The notes under the pieces: generated by a model
The model's database searches: none
What the model was told of the DNA's origin: nothing
The model's input: only the letters and a program-made list of their open reading frames with translations
Program-made: the position numbers and the translations under genes
Assembly (NCBI RefSeq): GCF_900188485.1
Contig: NZ_FZPH01000008.1
Span: forward strand, 62,001-126,000
DNA from: Asanoa hainanensis
GTDB taxonomy: Bacteria; Actinomycetota; Actinomycetes; Mycobacteriales; Micromonosporaceae
DNA length: 64,000 nt
Reading direction: 5' to 3'
Shown here: positions 52,160-60,213 of the stretch, piece after piece
Position numbering within the stretch: the first letter of the stretch is position 1
Layout: each line of letters starts with the position of its first letter

Positions 52160-52262
52160 GCAGCCAGGTTAGTCCCGGGTAGGTTGGTGGCATTTGCCGG
52201 GCCACGGCGCGCCGGACGCACCCCCGCGATCGTCTTCGGTGGTGGAGCGCAATAATGACCGC

Positions 52263-52862
52263 GTGACTGCGGCCCCAGCGATCGACAAGAGCCGGATCCA
52301 TTCCCTGACGAGACCAAACATGGTCTCCGTGGGAACGATCGTCTGGCTCTCCAGTGAACTGATGTTCTTCGCGGCTTTGTTCGCGATGTACTTCTCCATT
52401 CGCGCTGCGGCGCCTGAGCTCTGGGCCGAACACACGCCCGAGCTCAACATCCCGTACGCGACGACGTTCACGGTGATCCTGGTGCTCTCGTCGATCACCT
52501 GCCAGATGGGTGTGTTCGCCGCCGAGCGCGGCGACGTCTACAAGCTGCGGCAGTGGTTCACGCTGACGTTCTTCATGGGCCTGACGTTCCTGTGCGGCCA
52601 GCTGTTCGAGTACCACACGCTGGTCGGCGAAGGCGTCAAGATCAACCAGGACGGCTACGGCTCCATGTTCTACCTGACCACCGGCTTCCACGGCCTGCAC
52701 GTGGCCGGCGGTCTCCTCGCCTTCATCATCTACATGATCCGGACGACGATGGGGCGCTTCACCCCGGCGCAGGCGACGTCGGCGATCGTCGTGTCGTACT
52801 ACTGGCACTTCGTCGACGTCGTGTGGATCGGTCTGTTCCTCATGATCTACGGTCTCCAGTGA
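52263..52862 (+). CDS. ctaE: Cytochrome c oxidase subunit III
   Basis: A 199-residue protein with five membrane helices. [36 protein letters not shown] and [19 protein letters not shown] are subunit III hallmarks, and [19 protein letters not shown] ends the protein. GTG 52263 gives the usual [11 protein letters not shown] start; the frame is open to 52194. First gene of ctaE-qcrCAB. Confidence 0.96.
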   Translation: MTAAPAIDKSRIHSLTRPNMVSVGTIVWLSSELMFFAALFAMYFSIRAAAPELWAEHTPELNIPYATTFTVILVLSSITCQMGVFAAERGDVYKLRQWFTLTFFMGLTFLCGQLFEYHTLVGEGVKINQDGYGSMFYLTTGFHGLHVAGGLLAFIIYMIRTTMGRFTPAQATSAIVVSYYWHFVDVVWIGLFLMIYGLQ

Positions 52863-52935
52863 TCATGAACGTCACGTTTCCGACCCCCGCATCGTCCCAG
52901 GGACAAGGTCGCACACCCGTGAAGGACAAAGCCTG

Positions 52936-53766
52936 ATGACATCTCCGCACCGGTCCGGCGGTTTGCTCGCCCGGATGCGCAGGAGGCGCGCCGTGCCGCG
53001 GAGCCGGGCCCGTCGCCGAGTCGCTTCGGCGCTCCGGCTGATCGCTGCCCTCGTCTTCGCCGGCGGCCTCTACACGGCGTTCGCGCCGGCCATCTCCGCC
53101 CAGGACGCACCGCTGTCCCCGGCCGCCATGGAGGGCAAGGCACTCTTCGACACGAGCTGCATCAGCTGCCATGGCATGAACGCCCAGGGCATCGAGGGCC
53201 GCGGCCCGAGCCTGATCGGCGTTGGCGGGGCCTCGGTCGAGTTCCAGGTCGGCACCGGCCGCATGCCGCTCGGCTCGCAGGGCGCGCAGGCGGTGGAGAA
53301 GCCCCCGGTGTTCAACGAGGAGCAGACCCGCCAGCTCGCGCAGTACGTGCAGGAGCTCGGCGGCGGTCCGCAGCTGCCGGAGGGCAACGACCTGCACTCG
53401 GGCGGCGACGTCGCCGCGGGCGGCCAGATCTTCCGCCTCAACTGCTCGTCCTGCCACGCCTTCGGCGGTGGCGGCGGTGCGCTGTCCTCGGGCAAGTTCG
53501 CCCCGCGGATCAGCGACACCGACGACCGGGTCATCTGGGCCGCGATGCTCTCCGGCCCGCAGAACATGCCCGTGTTCGGTGACAACCAGCTCACCCCGGA
53601 CCAGAAGCGCGACGTGATCGCCTACATCCAGGAGACGCTGAAGGACCGCGACCCGGGCGGCTTCAACCTCGGCCGGCTCGGCCCGACGACCGAAGGCCTC
53701 GCGGTCTTCGTGGTGGGCATCACCGCGCTGATCTTCACGGCACTGTGGATTGCGGGGAAGTCATGA
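52936..53766 (+). CDS. qcrC: Cytochrome bc1 complex diheme cytochrome c subunit
   Basis: A 276-residue cytochrome cc with two CxxCH haem sites, Cys75-His79 (SCISCHG) and Cys170-His174 (CSSCHAF). An N-terminal uncleaved helix or signal (about 33-52) and a C-terminal anchor (about 252-272) flank the periplasmic domains. The second haem domain passes electrons directly to CtaC CuA, replacing a soluble cytochrome c. AAGGA site before the ATG. Its TGA overlaps the qcrA ATG. Confidence 0.97.
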   Translation: MTSPHRSGGLLARMRRRRAVPRSRARRRVASALRLIAALVFAGGLYTAFAPAISAQDAPLSPAAMEGKALFDTSCISCHGMNAQGIEGRGPSLIGVGGASVEFQVGTGRMPLGSQGAQAVEKPPVFNEEQTRQLAQYVQELGGGPQLPEGNDLHSGGDVAAGGQIFRLNCSSCHAFGGGGGALSSGKFAPRISDTDDRVIWAAMLSGPQNMPVFGDNQLTPDQKRDVIAYIQETLKDRDPGGFNLGRLGPTTEGLAVFVVGITALIFTALWIAGKS

Positions 53767-54899
53767 CCGTCCAGACCACCGGATCCAACGGCAACGGCCA
53801 CGGGTCGTCCGTTCCGGAGGAGATCGACTACGACGACCCGCGTACGACCCGGTTCGAGAAGGTCAAGGCCGCCGCCCGGCAGGACGGCGTCGACATCGTG
53901 CACTACGAGCCGCAGTTCCCCGAGCGGGGCTCGCGGCTCGAGAAGCGGATGTCCCGCAGCGTCGCGTTCATGTTCCTGCTGGTCGGGCTCTTCGGCACCG
54001 CGTTCGTCGTGCTCTACATCGTGTGGCCCTGGCGCTACGAGCAGGGCGACGTGATGATGAAGTACTACACGCCGCTGCTCGGTGCCACGCTCGGCCTGGC
54101 GCTGCTGTTCCTCGCCTTCGCGATCCTCACCTGGGGCAAGAAGCTGCTGCCCAAGGAGGTCTCGATCCAGGACCGGCACGACGGCGGGGCGCCCGAGGGC
54201 GATCGCCGGGCGGTCGGCCAGACCCTGGCCTACATGGTCGAGGAGCTCGGCGTGAAGCGGCGGCCCCTGCTCGGCCTCGCGGCCGCGGCGGGCCTCGCGC
54301 CGGTGGCCGTGGTCGTGGCGGCGCCGCTGGTCGGTGGGTTGATCAAGAACCCGCACGCCGACAACCAGATGTTCACCACCGGCTGGTCGCCGATCAAGGA
54401 GCCCAACGGCGGCACCCGGCTGGTCCGGCTGACCCGCGACGACGGCACCCCGATCCGGCCCGCCGACGTGAGCGCCGGTGGCCAGATGACGGTGTTCCCC
54501 GGCATCCCCGAGGGCGCCACCAACGCGCACGCCGACTCGCCGACGCTGCTGATCCACCTGCGGCCGGACGACGCGGCCGTGGCGCGGGCCAACAACGTCA
54601 AGGGCACCGGGCACGACAAGTTCGACCGCAGCGACTTCATGTACGGCGACTACATCGCGTACTCGAAGATCTGCACCCACGCGGGCTGCCCGGCGAGCCT
54701 CTACGAGCAGCAGACCAACCGGCTGCTCTGCCCCTGCCACCAGTCGCAGTTCCTCATCACCGACAACGCCAAGCCCGTCTTCGGTCCGGCAAGCCGCAGC
54801 CTGCCGCAGCTTCCGCTGGACGTCGACGAAGAGGGATACTTCGTGGCGAGGTCGGACTACCAGGCCACCGTCGGACCTGACTTCTGGGAGCGGCCGTGA
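53763..54899 (+). CDS. qcrA: Cytochrome bc1 complex Rieske iron-sulfur subunit
   Basis: A 378-residue Rieske protein. Three hydrophobic helices (about 65-90, 102-122 and 175-195) precede the cluster domain, as in actinobacterial QcrA. The 2Fe-2S ligands lie in ICTHAGCPASLYEQ and LLCPCHQSQFLITD (about 302-326). It oxidises menaquinol with QcrB. Starts in an ATGA overlap with qcrC. Confidence 0.97.
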   Translation: MTVQTTGSNGNGHGSSVPEEIDYDDPRTTRFEKVKAAARQDGVDIVHYEPQFPERGSRLEKRMSRSVAFMFLLVGLFGTAFVVLYIVWPWRYEQGDVMMKYYTPLLGATLGLALLFLAFAILTWGKKLLPKEVSIQDRHDGGAPEGDRRAVGQTLAYMVEELGVKRRPLLGLAAAAGLAPVAVVVAAPLVGGLIKNPHADNQMFTTGWSPIKEPNGGTRLVRLTRDDGTPIRPADVSAGGQMTVFPGIPEGATNAHADSPTLLIHLRPDDAAVARANNVKGTGHDKFDRSDFMYGDYIAYSKICTHAGCPASLYEQQTNRLLCPCHQSQFLITDNAKPVFGPASRSLPQLPLDVDEEGYFVARSDYQATVGPDFWERP

Positions 54900-56500
54900 A
54901 GCGCCGAAAGATTGACCTGAAGACCCTGCCGGCCAAGGCGGGCAACGAGGTCGAGGACCGGCTCGGCGTAGCCACCCCGCTGCGCAGCATCATCAACAAG
55001 GTCTTCCCCGACCACTGGTCGTTCCTGCTGGGCGAGATCGCGCTGTTCTCGTTCATCGTGCTGCTGCTGACCGGCACGTTCCTGACCCTCTTCTTCGAGC
55101 CTTCGCTCAAGGAGGTCACGTACGACGGCAGCTACACCCCGCTGCGGGGTGTGCACATGTCGGCGGCGTACGCGTCGTCGCTGGACCTGTCGTTCGACGT
55201 CCGTGGCGGTCTGGTCATGCGCCAGATGCACCACTGGTCGGCGCTGGTCTTCATGGCCGCGATCATCGTGCACATGCTGCGCATCTTCTTCACGGGTGCG
55301 TACCGCAAGCCGCGCGAGGTCAACTGGATCATCGGCTCGCTGCTGTTCTGGATCGGCTTCCTCGCCGGCTTCACCGGCTACTCGCTCCCGGACGACGCGC
55401 TCTCCGGCACGGGCCTGCGGATCGCCTCGGCGATCATGCTGTCCATCCCGCTGATCGGCACCTGGCTCACCTCGTCGATCTTCAACGGGGAGTTCCCGGG
55501 CGACATCATCATCAGCCGGTTCTTCATCGCGCACGTACTGCTGATCCCGGCGTTGCTGGTCGCGCTGATATCCGTGCACCTCGCGCTGGTGTTCAAGCAG
55601 AAGCACACGCAGTGGCCCGGCCCCGGCCGCACCAACACCAACGTGGTCGGCGAGCGGTTCTTCCCCCGCTACACGATCAAGCAGGCCGGCTTCTTCATGG
55701 CCGTGGCCGGCGTGATCGCGGTGCTGGCCGGTGCGCTCCAGATCAACCCGATCTGGCTGTTCGGCCCGTACGAGGCCGGTGTCGTGTCGGCGGCGTCGCA
55801 GCCCGACTGGTACGTCATGTTCCTCGACGGCTCGACCCGTCTGATGCCCGCCTGGCAGATCAACATCGGGATCGGCAACGGGTACGTCATCCCGCCGATC
55901 TTCTGGCCGACGGTGGTGCTGCCCGGAATCCTGACCACCTTGCCGCTGCTCTATCCGTTCATAGAGGCGCGGCTCAACAAGGACAACAAGATCCACAACC
56001 TGCTGCAGCGCCCGCGTGACGTGCCCCAGCGCACCGCACTCGGCGCCATGGCGGTGTCGTTCTTCCTGGTGCTGACGCTGTCCGGCGGCAACGACGTGAT
56101 CGCCGACAAGTTCAACATCAGCCTGAACGCGATGACCTGGGCCGGCCGGATCGGGTTGCTGATCGTGCCGCCGATCGCCTACTGGGTCACCTACCGGATC
56201 TGCCTGGGCCTCCAGCAGCACGACCGCGAGGTGCTCGCACACGGCGTCGAGACGGGCATCATCCGGCGCTCGCCGGACGGGCGCTTCTACGAGGTGCACC
56301 AGCCGCTGGGCCACGACCACGAGGCTCTTCCTTATGCGGGTTGGGTCGTCCCGAAGAAGATGAACCGCCTGGGCGCGCTCGGCCCGGCGCTCAAGGGCTT
56401 CTTCCGGCCGCTCGAACGCCCCGCCGAGGCTCCGGTCTCACCGGGCCACCCGCCGGTCGAGGCGGCGCCGGAGCGGCGCGAGATCGAGTCCAAGCACTGA
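54896..56500 (+). CDS. qcrB: Cytochrome bc1 complex cytochrome b subunit
   Basis: A 534-residue membrane protein with eight or more helices. Haem-ligand histidines occur in QMHHWSALVFMAAIIVHMLR (helix B) and in FFIAHVLLIPALLVALISVH (helix D). QPDWYVMFLDGSTRLMPAWQ replaces the PEWY motif of proteobacteria, as is usual in actinobacteria. A cytoplasmic Pro-rich tail of about 100 residues follows the last helix. QcrB is the target of bcc inhibitors. GTG start overlapping the qcrA stop. Confidence 0.97.
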   Translation: MKRRKIDLKTLPAKAGNEVEDRLGVATPLRSIINKVFPDHWSFLLGEIALFSFIVLLLTGTFLTLFFEPSLKEVTYDGSYTPLRGVHMSAAYASSLDLSFDVRGGLVMRQMHHWSALVFMAAIIVHMLRIFFTGAYRKPREVNWIIGSLLFWIGFLAGFTGYSLPDDALSGTGLRIASAIMLSIPLIGTWLTSSIFNGEFPGDIIISRFFIAHVLLIPALLVALISVHLALVFKQKHTQWPGPGRTNTNVVGERFFPRYTIKQAGFFMAVAGVIAVLAGALQINPIWLFGPYEAGVVSAASQPDWYVMFLDGSTRLMPAWQINIGIGNGYVIPPIFWPTVVLPGILTTLPLLYPFIEARLNKDNKIHNLLQRPRDVPQRTALGAMAVSFFLVLTLSGGNDVIADKFNISLNAMTWAGRIGLLIVPPIAYWVTYRICLGLQQHDREVLAHGVETGIIRRSPDGRFYEVHQPLGHDHEALPYAGWVVPKKMNRLGALGPALKGFFRPLERPAEAPVSPGHPPVEAAPERREIESKH

Positions 56501-56511
56501 GGTTGTTTCGT

Positions 56512-56548
56512 CGAAGGGCGAGGATCCCACTGGGGTCCTCGCCCTTCG
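56512..56548. terminator. Terminator after qcrB
   Basis: CGAAGGGCGAGGATCCC, loop ACT, GGGGTCCTCGCCCTTCG: a 17-position stem with one mismatch, 11 bases past the qcrB stop; no T-run. Confidence 0.85.
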
Positions 56549-56667
56549 CGCGTACGGCGACACGCCGACGCACTTCCCACGGTGCGACCACGGAGCGTGG
56601 CAGCGTGACCCGTGAGTGGTGATGACGGCCACTCGCGTTCGGGTTCCGCTCTTCGAAAGGAGACGCC

Positions 56668-56853
56668 ATGCGTGGCGAGGAGGAACTCACCTGCTCGGTG
56701 TGTGGCACCCAGCTGCCGCCCGCACGGCCGGGCGACGCACCTGAGCTGATGTGCGAGGGCTGCGGCACGGCCGTGGTGGTCGCCCCGATCACGGTCTGGC
56801 TCCGCTCCAGCCGCAAGGGCGGCGTAGCCCCGGTCCAACGCACCGCGGCCTAG
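56668..56853 (+). CDS. Small zinc-ribbon-like protein
   Basis: 61 residues with two CxxC pairs, LTCSVCGTQ and LMCEGCGTA, spaced as in a treble-clef or zinc ribbon; the tail VVVAPITVWLRSSRKGG is basic. A GAAAGGAG site lies six bases before the ATG. It may be regulatory or a metal-binding accessory; nothing more can be said. Confidence 0.65.
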   Translation: MRGEEELTCSVCGTQLPPARPGDAPELMCEGCGTAVVVAPITVWLRSSRKGGVAPVQRTAA

Positions 56854-56911
56854 CACCGCTTAGCGCCGATCCGGTCGGGGGTGGCGCCCTCGCGGGGGTG
56901 GGTGGCGGCGG

Positions 56912-57739
56912 TTAGCGGTGGGGCGGGAGGGTGTCGAACCAGTCGCGGATCAGTGTGGTGACCGGCTCGGGTGCGCGTACCCATGCGAAATGGGCCGGTC
57001 GTCCCTCGGCCTCGATCCGCGCGATGCGCTCGCGGCGCACGGTGGCCCGGCGCAGCTTGGCGGTCGTGTGGTCGACCGCCTCGTGCGGTGTGTAGACGTC
57101 GTCGTCGATGCTGACCGCCAGCACGGGGGTGGTCACCTCGGTCATCGCGGCGTCGGCGCCCGGGAACGCGCCGGTGCGGGCGGAACGAGCCCAGTCCCGC
57201 ATGACGCCGCTGGCCTGCCGGCCGCCGAAGGTCCAGCCGGGCCAGAAGCCCAGCACGCTCGCGACCGCGCCGATCGCCTGCGTGTATGCCCGGATGACCT
57301 GGCCGTGCCGCGGATAGGACCGCCAGTAGGGGATCGCGGCCGCCACCAGGGCGATGCCGTCGACCGGCGCGCCGGGTGCGGTCGCCAGGTGGAGCAAGCC
57401 GGCCTGGCCGCCGAGCGAATGGCCGACCAGCACGATCCGGCGGTCGTCGGCCTTGAGCTCGTCGAGCACAGCGCCGACGTCGCCGGCCAGGTCCGTGTAG
57501 CCGTAGCGGGACGAGCGGCTCGGCCGCGGTGTGCTGTCGCCGGTGCCGCGCAGGTCCGCGACCACCACCTCGAAGCCGGCGGCACCCAGGGACTCCGCCA
57601 GCGGGCGGTAGAACCGGGCGGCGGCGCCCATCGCGGGCAGCACCACGGCGACCGGCGCGGTGGGGGAGGGCGAGGGGTAGTGGTGCAGCGCGAGCCGGTC
57701 GGACCCGCGGTCGACGAACCGCTGCTCAGTCGGACTCAC
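56912..57739 (-). CDS. Alpha/beta hydrolase
   Basis: A 275-residue serine hydrolase of the alpha/beta fold. The nucleophile elbow is VLVGHSLGGQAGLLHLA; DLRGTGDST contributes the strand-4 turn; SIDDDVYTPHEAVDH carries the likely acid and PAHFAWVRAPEP the histidine. GTG 57739 starts within the end of the upstream Lrp-like gene (14-base overlap). Substrate unknown. Confidence 0.85.
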   Translation of the reverse strand: MSPTEQRFVDRGSDRLALHHYPSPSPTAPVAVVLPAMGAAARFYRPLAESLGAAGFEVVVADLRGTGDSTPRPSRSSRYGYTDLAGDVGAVLDELKADDRRIVLVGHSLGGQAGLLHLATAPGAPVDGIALVAAAIPYWRSYPRHGQVIRAYTQAIGAVASVLGFWPGWTFGGRQASGVMRDWARSARTGAFPGADAAMTEVTTPVLAVSIDDDVYTPHEAVDHTTAKLRRATVRRERIARIEAEGRPAHFAWVRAPEPVTTLIRDWFDTLPPHR

Positions 57740-58013
57740 GGAGACCGATCGCGAACGCCTCTTCGAGGTCGTGCTGCGAGTAGGCCCGGAACGCGATGTG
57801 GGTGTCGGTGCTGACCACACCGTCGACCTTGGAGATGCCGCCCGCGATCACGTCGGCGATCTGGTCGAACTCGCGGACCCGGACGATCGCGATCAGGTCG
57901 ACGCCGCCGGCGACGGAGTAGACCTCGCTGACGCCGTCGATGTCGGCCAGCTTCTCGGCCACCTCGGGGATCGAGTCGGCGGCGCAGTCGATCAGGACGA
58001 TCGCGGTGATCAC
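57726..58013 (-). CDS. Stand-alone Lrp/AsnC ligand-binding (RAM) domain protein
   Basis: A 95-residue protein consisting only of the effector-binding and oligomerisation domain (GVSEVYSVAGGVDLIAIVRV). There is no helix-turn-helix, so it cannot bind DNA by itself in the usual way. Such proteins form decamer-like rings and bind amino acids in other bacteria. Overlaps the hydrolase gene downstream. Confidence 0.9.
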   Translation of the reverse strand: MITAIVLIDCAADSIPEVAEKLADIDGVSEVYSVAGGVDLIAIVRVREFDQIADVIAGGISKVDGVVSTDTHIAFRAYSQHDLEEAFAIGLRESD

Positions 58014-58046
58014 CGATGGGCTCCTCTCGTCGTGCCTGGGGGCATG

Positions 58047-58859
58047 CTATCGGCCCGGGACGGTCAGCTGCTGGCCCGCCCGGATCACGTGGTCGAGCCG
58101 CTCGCCCGCCGCGACGACGGCACCCGGCCAGACGACGCTGTCGGTGACGTCGCCGGCCACGATGGCACCGTCACCGACCACGGACCGCACGCAGCGCCCG
58201 GTGACGGTGCCGGCGACCAGGTTGCCGCCGGCCGCGGCGTGCAGGTTGGCGGCCAGGTAGTCGCGCGGCGTACCCGTGTCGAAGAAGACCCCGTCGAACG
58301 GCACCACGTCGAGCTCACCGTCGGCCTCGGCCGGTCGCCAGACCGTGTGGACGAGCTCGGCCGGGGTGGCGGCGAGGTCGCGCACGCGGCGCCACGGCAG
58401 CAGCGAGAGCCCGACGAACCGGTGCCCGCTGAACAGTCCCGGCCGGTGCTCGCTGACGGGTTGGCCGAGCAGCCGGACGGTCTCGCCGTCCCAGCCGTCC
58501 AGGATTCTTCGCGGGTCACCGCCGGCGAGGTACGCGTCGGCGTTGGCGACCATTACCCCGCGGCCCCCGATCCAGTCGCGCAGGTTGCCGAGGCCGCCGG
58601 AGGTGCCCAGCGGGTGGTCGGGCTCGACGGAGAGGTGGGCCCGGTCGCCGGTGTGCGCGACCACCTGGTCGCCGAGGTAGCTGGCGTTGACGGCGACGTC
58701 GGCCGGCCCGCTCAGCCCGAACCCGGCGACGCGGGCGAGGGCGAGGTCGAGCAGGGGTACGTTGCCGACCGGGCAGAGCGCCTTGGGCACCGTGCCGGTC
58801 AGCGGCCGCAGCCGTTGCCCTTCGCCGGCCGCCAGCACGACGGCGCAGAGGTCACCCAT
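58047..58859 (-). CDS. Sugar-phosphate nucleotidyltransferase-like protein
   Basis: A 270-residue NTP-transferase. The nucleotide loop is VVLAAGEGQRLRPLTGTVPK with the catalytic Arg/Lys; GTSGGLGNLRDWI and VMVANADAYLAG mark the substrate and metal sites. The C-terminus has a short left-handed-helix-like repeat (VVGDGAIVAGDVTDSVVWPG). Likely mannose-1-phosphate guanylyltransferase-like. It overlaps the NUDIX gene by eight bases and is co-translated. Confidence 0.87.
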   Translation of the reverse strand: MGDLCAVVLAAGEGQRLRPLTGTVPKALCPVGNVPLLDLALARVAGFGLSGPADVAVNASYLGDQVVAHTGDRAHLSVEPDHPLGTSGGLGNLRDWIGGRGVMVANADAYLAGGDPRRILDGWDGETVRLLGQPVSEHRPGLFSGHRFVGLSLLPWRRVRDLAATPAELVHTVWRPAEADGELDVVPFDGVFFDTGTPRDYLAANLHAAAGGNLVAGTVTGRCVRSVVGDGAIVAGDVTDSVVWPGAVVAAGERLDHVIRAGQQLTVPGR

Positions 58860-59409
58860 CGTGGCTCGGCGCCGACGGCCGGTCCCAGCTGGTCGGGTCG
58901 TCCGGCGCGACGAGCGGGCCGATGCCGTAGTACGCGAGGAGCCGCTGGGTCGACAGGGTCAGCCGCGGCAGGTCGTCGATCGGGTGGAAGGCCGCCTCGT
59001 ACACCTCGGCGCCGTCGACCTCCAGCACGGTGGTCGACGCCGGGACCTCCAGTTCGAACACCATGTCGACCCAACCCTTGGCGTGTACGACCGCGTTGGG
59101 CACGGCCGGCGTCAGGGCCCGAGGGTCCACTGTGATGCCGGACTCCTCGGCGAGCTCGCGGGCCGCACCGACGATCGGCGGCTCACCGCGTTGCAGCAAC
59201 CCGGCCGGCAACCCCCACCCCTTGCCGGGCGGCTGGCGCAGCAGCAGCAACCGCCCAGGAGCGGGCGCTTCGGAGTCGCGGACGAGGACCACACCGCCGA
59301 CGATGTACTTGGGCACGAACGTCCGCACGATCCGCCTGCGCACCGGATGCGGAAGCCGGTAGAAAACTCCGTAGACGAAAGCACGCATCACGCGGCGGCG
59401 GGGTTCCAC
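58852..59409 (-). CDS. NUDIX hydrolase
   Basis: A 185-residue nucleotide pyrophosphohydrolase-like protein. The NUDIX box runs from GLLQRGE to RELAEESGI, complete with Gly, Glu and the REUxEExGU core. The N-terminal basic segment (YRLPHPVRRRIVRTFVPKYI) is seen in a family common in actinobacteria. GTG 59409 is given; ATG 59388 (MRAFVYGVFYRLP) is equally likely. Substrate unknown. Confidence 0.87.
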   Translation of the reverse strand: MEPRRRVMRAFVYGVFYRLPHPVRRRIVRTFVPKYIVGGVVLVRDSEAPAPGRLLLLRQPPGKGWGLPAGLLQRGEPPIVGAARELAEESGITVDPRALTPAVPNAVVHAKGWVDMVFELEVPASTTVLEVDGAEVYEAAFHPIDDLPRLTLSTQRLLAYYGIGPLVAPDDPTSWDRPSAPSHDG

Positions 59410-59504
59410 AAAGCAAGGCTAGAGGCAGCCCATCGCAAGAGGCTCGCCGACTGCCGACACAGGCGGACGGGCACGGGGTCCGCCGTCTGCGGCCGGCGTC
59501 GGAC

Positions 59505-59819
59505 TTAGGCTTCTAGCAGCTCTCGGACCTTGTGATCCGTTGCTTCGAAGACCGGCCATCCGGCGGTGTGGCAACCGGCGGCGTGCAGCGCCGTCCGAAG
59601 GTCCATGAGGAAAGCCGCGGCTGCCATCGTGAAGTCGTTGGCGGTGACGCTGGCCGCGAAGTCGGCCACGCGATCCCCTAGGCGGGCCGCCAGGTTGGCC
59701 TCGCGACCGATGTTGTCGAGCTGCAGGACGACTTCGTCGAGGAACTCTTCGAACTGTTCGTCGGTGCCGTGGGGGGTGCTGACGAAGGTCATCTCCACCG
59801 CGAGATGAAACTCGTTCAT
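59505..59819 (-). CDS. Partner protein of the HicA-like gene (putative antitoxin)
   Basis: A 104-residue soluble protein that I do not recognise by name. It alternates strand-like and helical parts: MNEFHLAVEMTFVS, QFEEFLDEVVLQLDNIG, DFAASVTANDFTMAAAAFLM, LRTALHAAGCHTAGWPVFE. This could be a ferredoxin-like fold reminiscent of HicB partners, but without their typical DNA-binding tail. A GGGAGGAAG site precedes ATG 59819, which overlaps the upstream stop (ATGA). The locus is less GC-rich than its surroundings. Confidence 0.72.
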   Translation of the reverse strand: MNEFHLAVEMTFVSTPHGTDEQFEEFLDEVVLQLDNIGREANLAARLGDRVADFAASVTANDFTMAAAAFLMDLRTALHAAGCHTAGWPVFEATDHKVRELLEA

Positions 59820-60040
59820 TCTTCCTCCCAGCAGGTCGCACGCTTCAGTTGAAGCCTGAAGTTTCGAAGGTAGTACCTTCCCGACGGGGTGGTTGCCATC
59901 ATGATCATGCACTTACACTCATTCGGACATTTGAGCTTAAAGTGCCTGTTTCCTCCGCCGTTGATCGTCCACTTCGCTGCTTCCAGCTTCTTTAGCAGCT
60001 CCTCGTAGTCACCACCGTAAGCGTGACGAGGACGTGACAC
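59816..60040 (-). CDS. HicA-like small protein (putative mRNA interferase toxin)
   Basis: 74 residues with a HicA-type layout: helix DYEELLKKLEAAKWTI, then the GGGNRHFKLK segment where HicA toxins keep the catalytic histidine (His33), then strand and TTPSGRYYLRNFRLQLKRA. HicA toxins cleave mRNA. Unusual are Cys38, Cys42 and Cys44 (KCPNECKCM), which could bind metal. GTG start; GAGGAG lies rather far upstream (about 12 bases). Assigned by eye only. Confidence 0.68.
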   Translation of the reverse strand: MSRPRHAYGGDYEELLKKLEAAKWTINGGGNRHFKLKCPNECKCMIMMATTPSGRYYLRNFRLQLKRATCWEEE

Positions 60041-60213
60041 CTGGTAAACGCTCCTCGTGAGTAGAGGTTACCGACCTGTAAGACGGCGCGTAACCCCCGC
60101 GAGTTCGCCTGGGCAGTCCGTCCAGTGAGCACTTTGCCGCAGGCTGTAGCGAGCGATCGGACAATTCGTCCGGGTTGATGGTGTCAGGTGGCCGACCGTC
60201 GGGCCGGAGGCTG

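Noticed and set aside
60041-60078. GGTAA/TTACC inverted repeat upstream of the HicA-like gene as an autoregulatory operator
   Set aside because: Only five base pairs match and the spacing is long (20 bases); too weak to report as a site.
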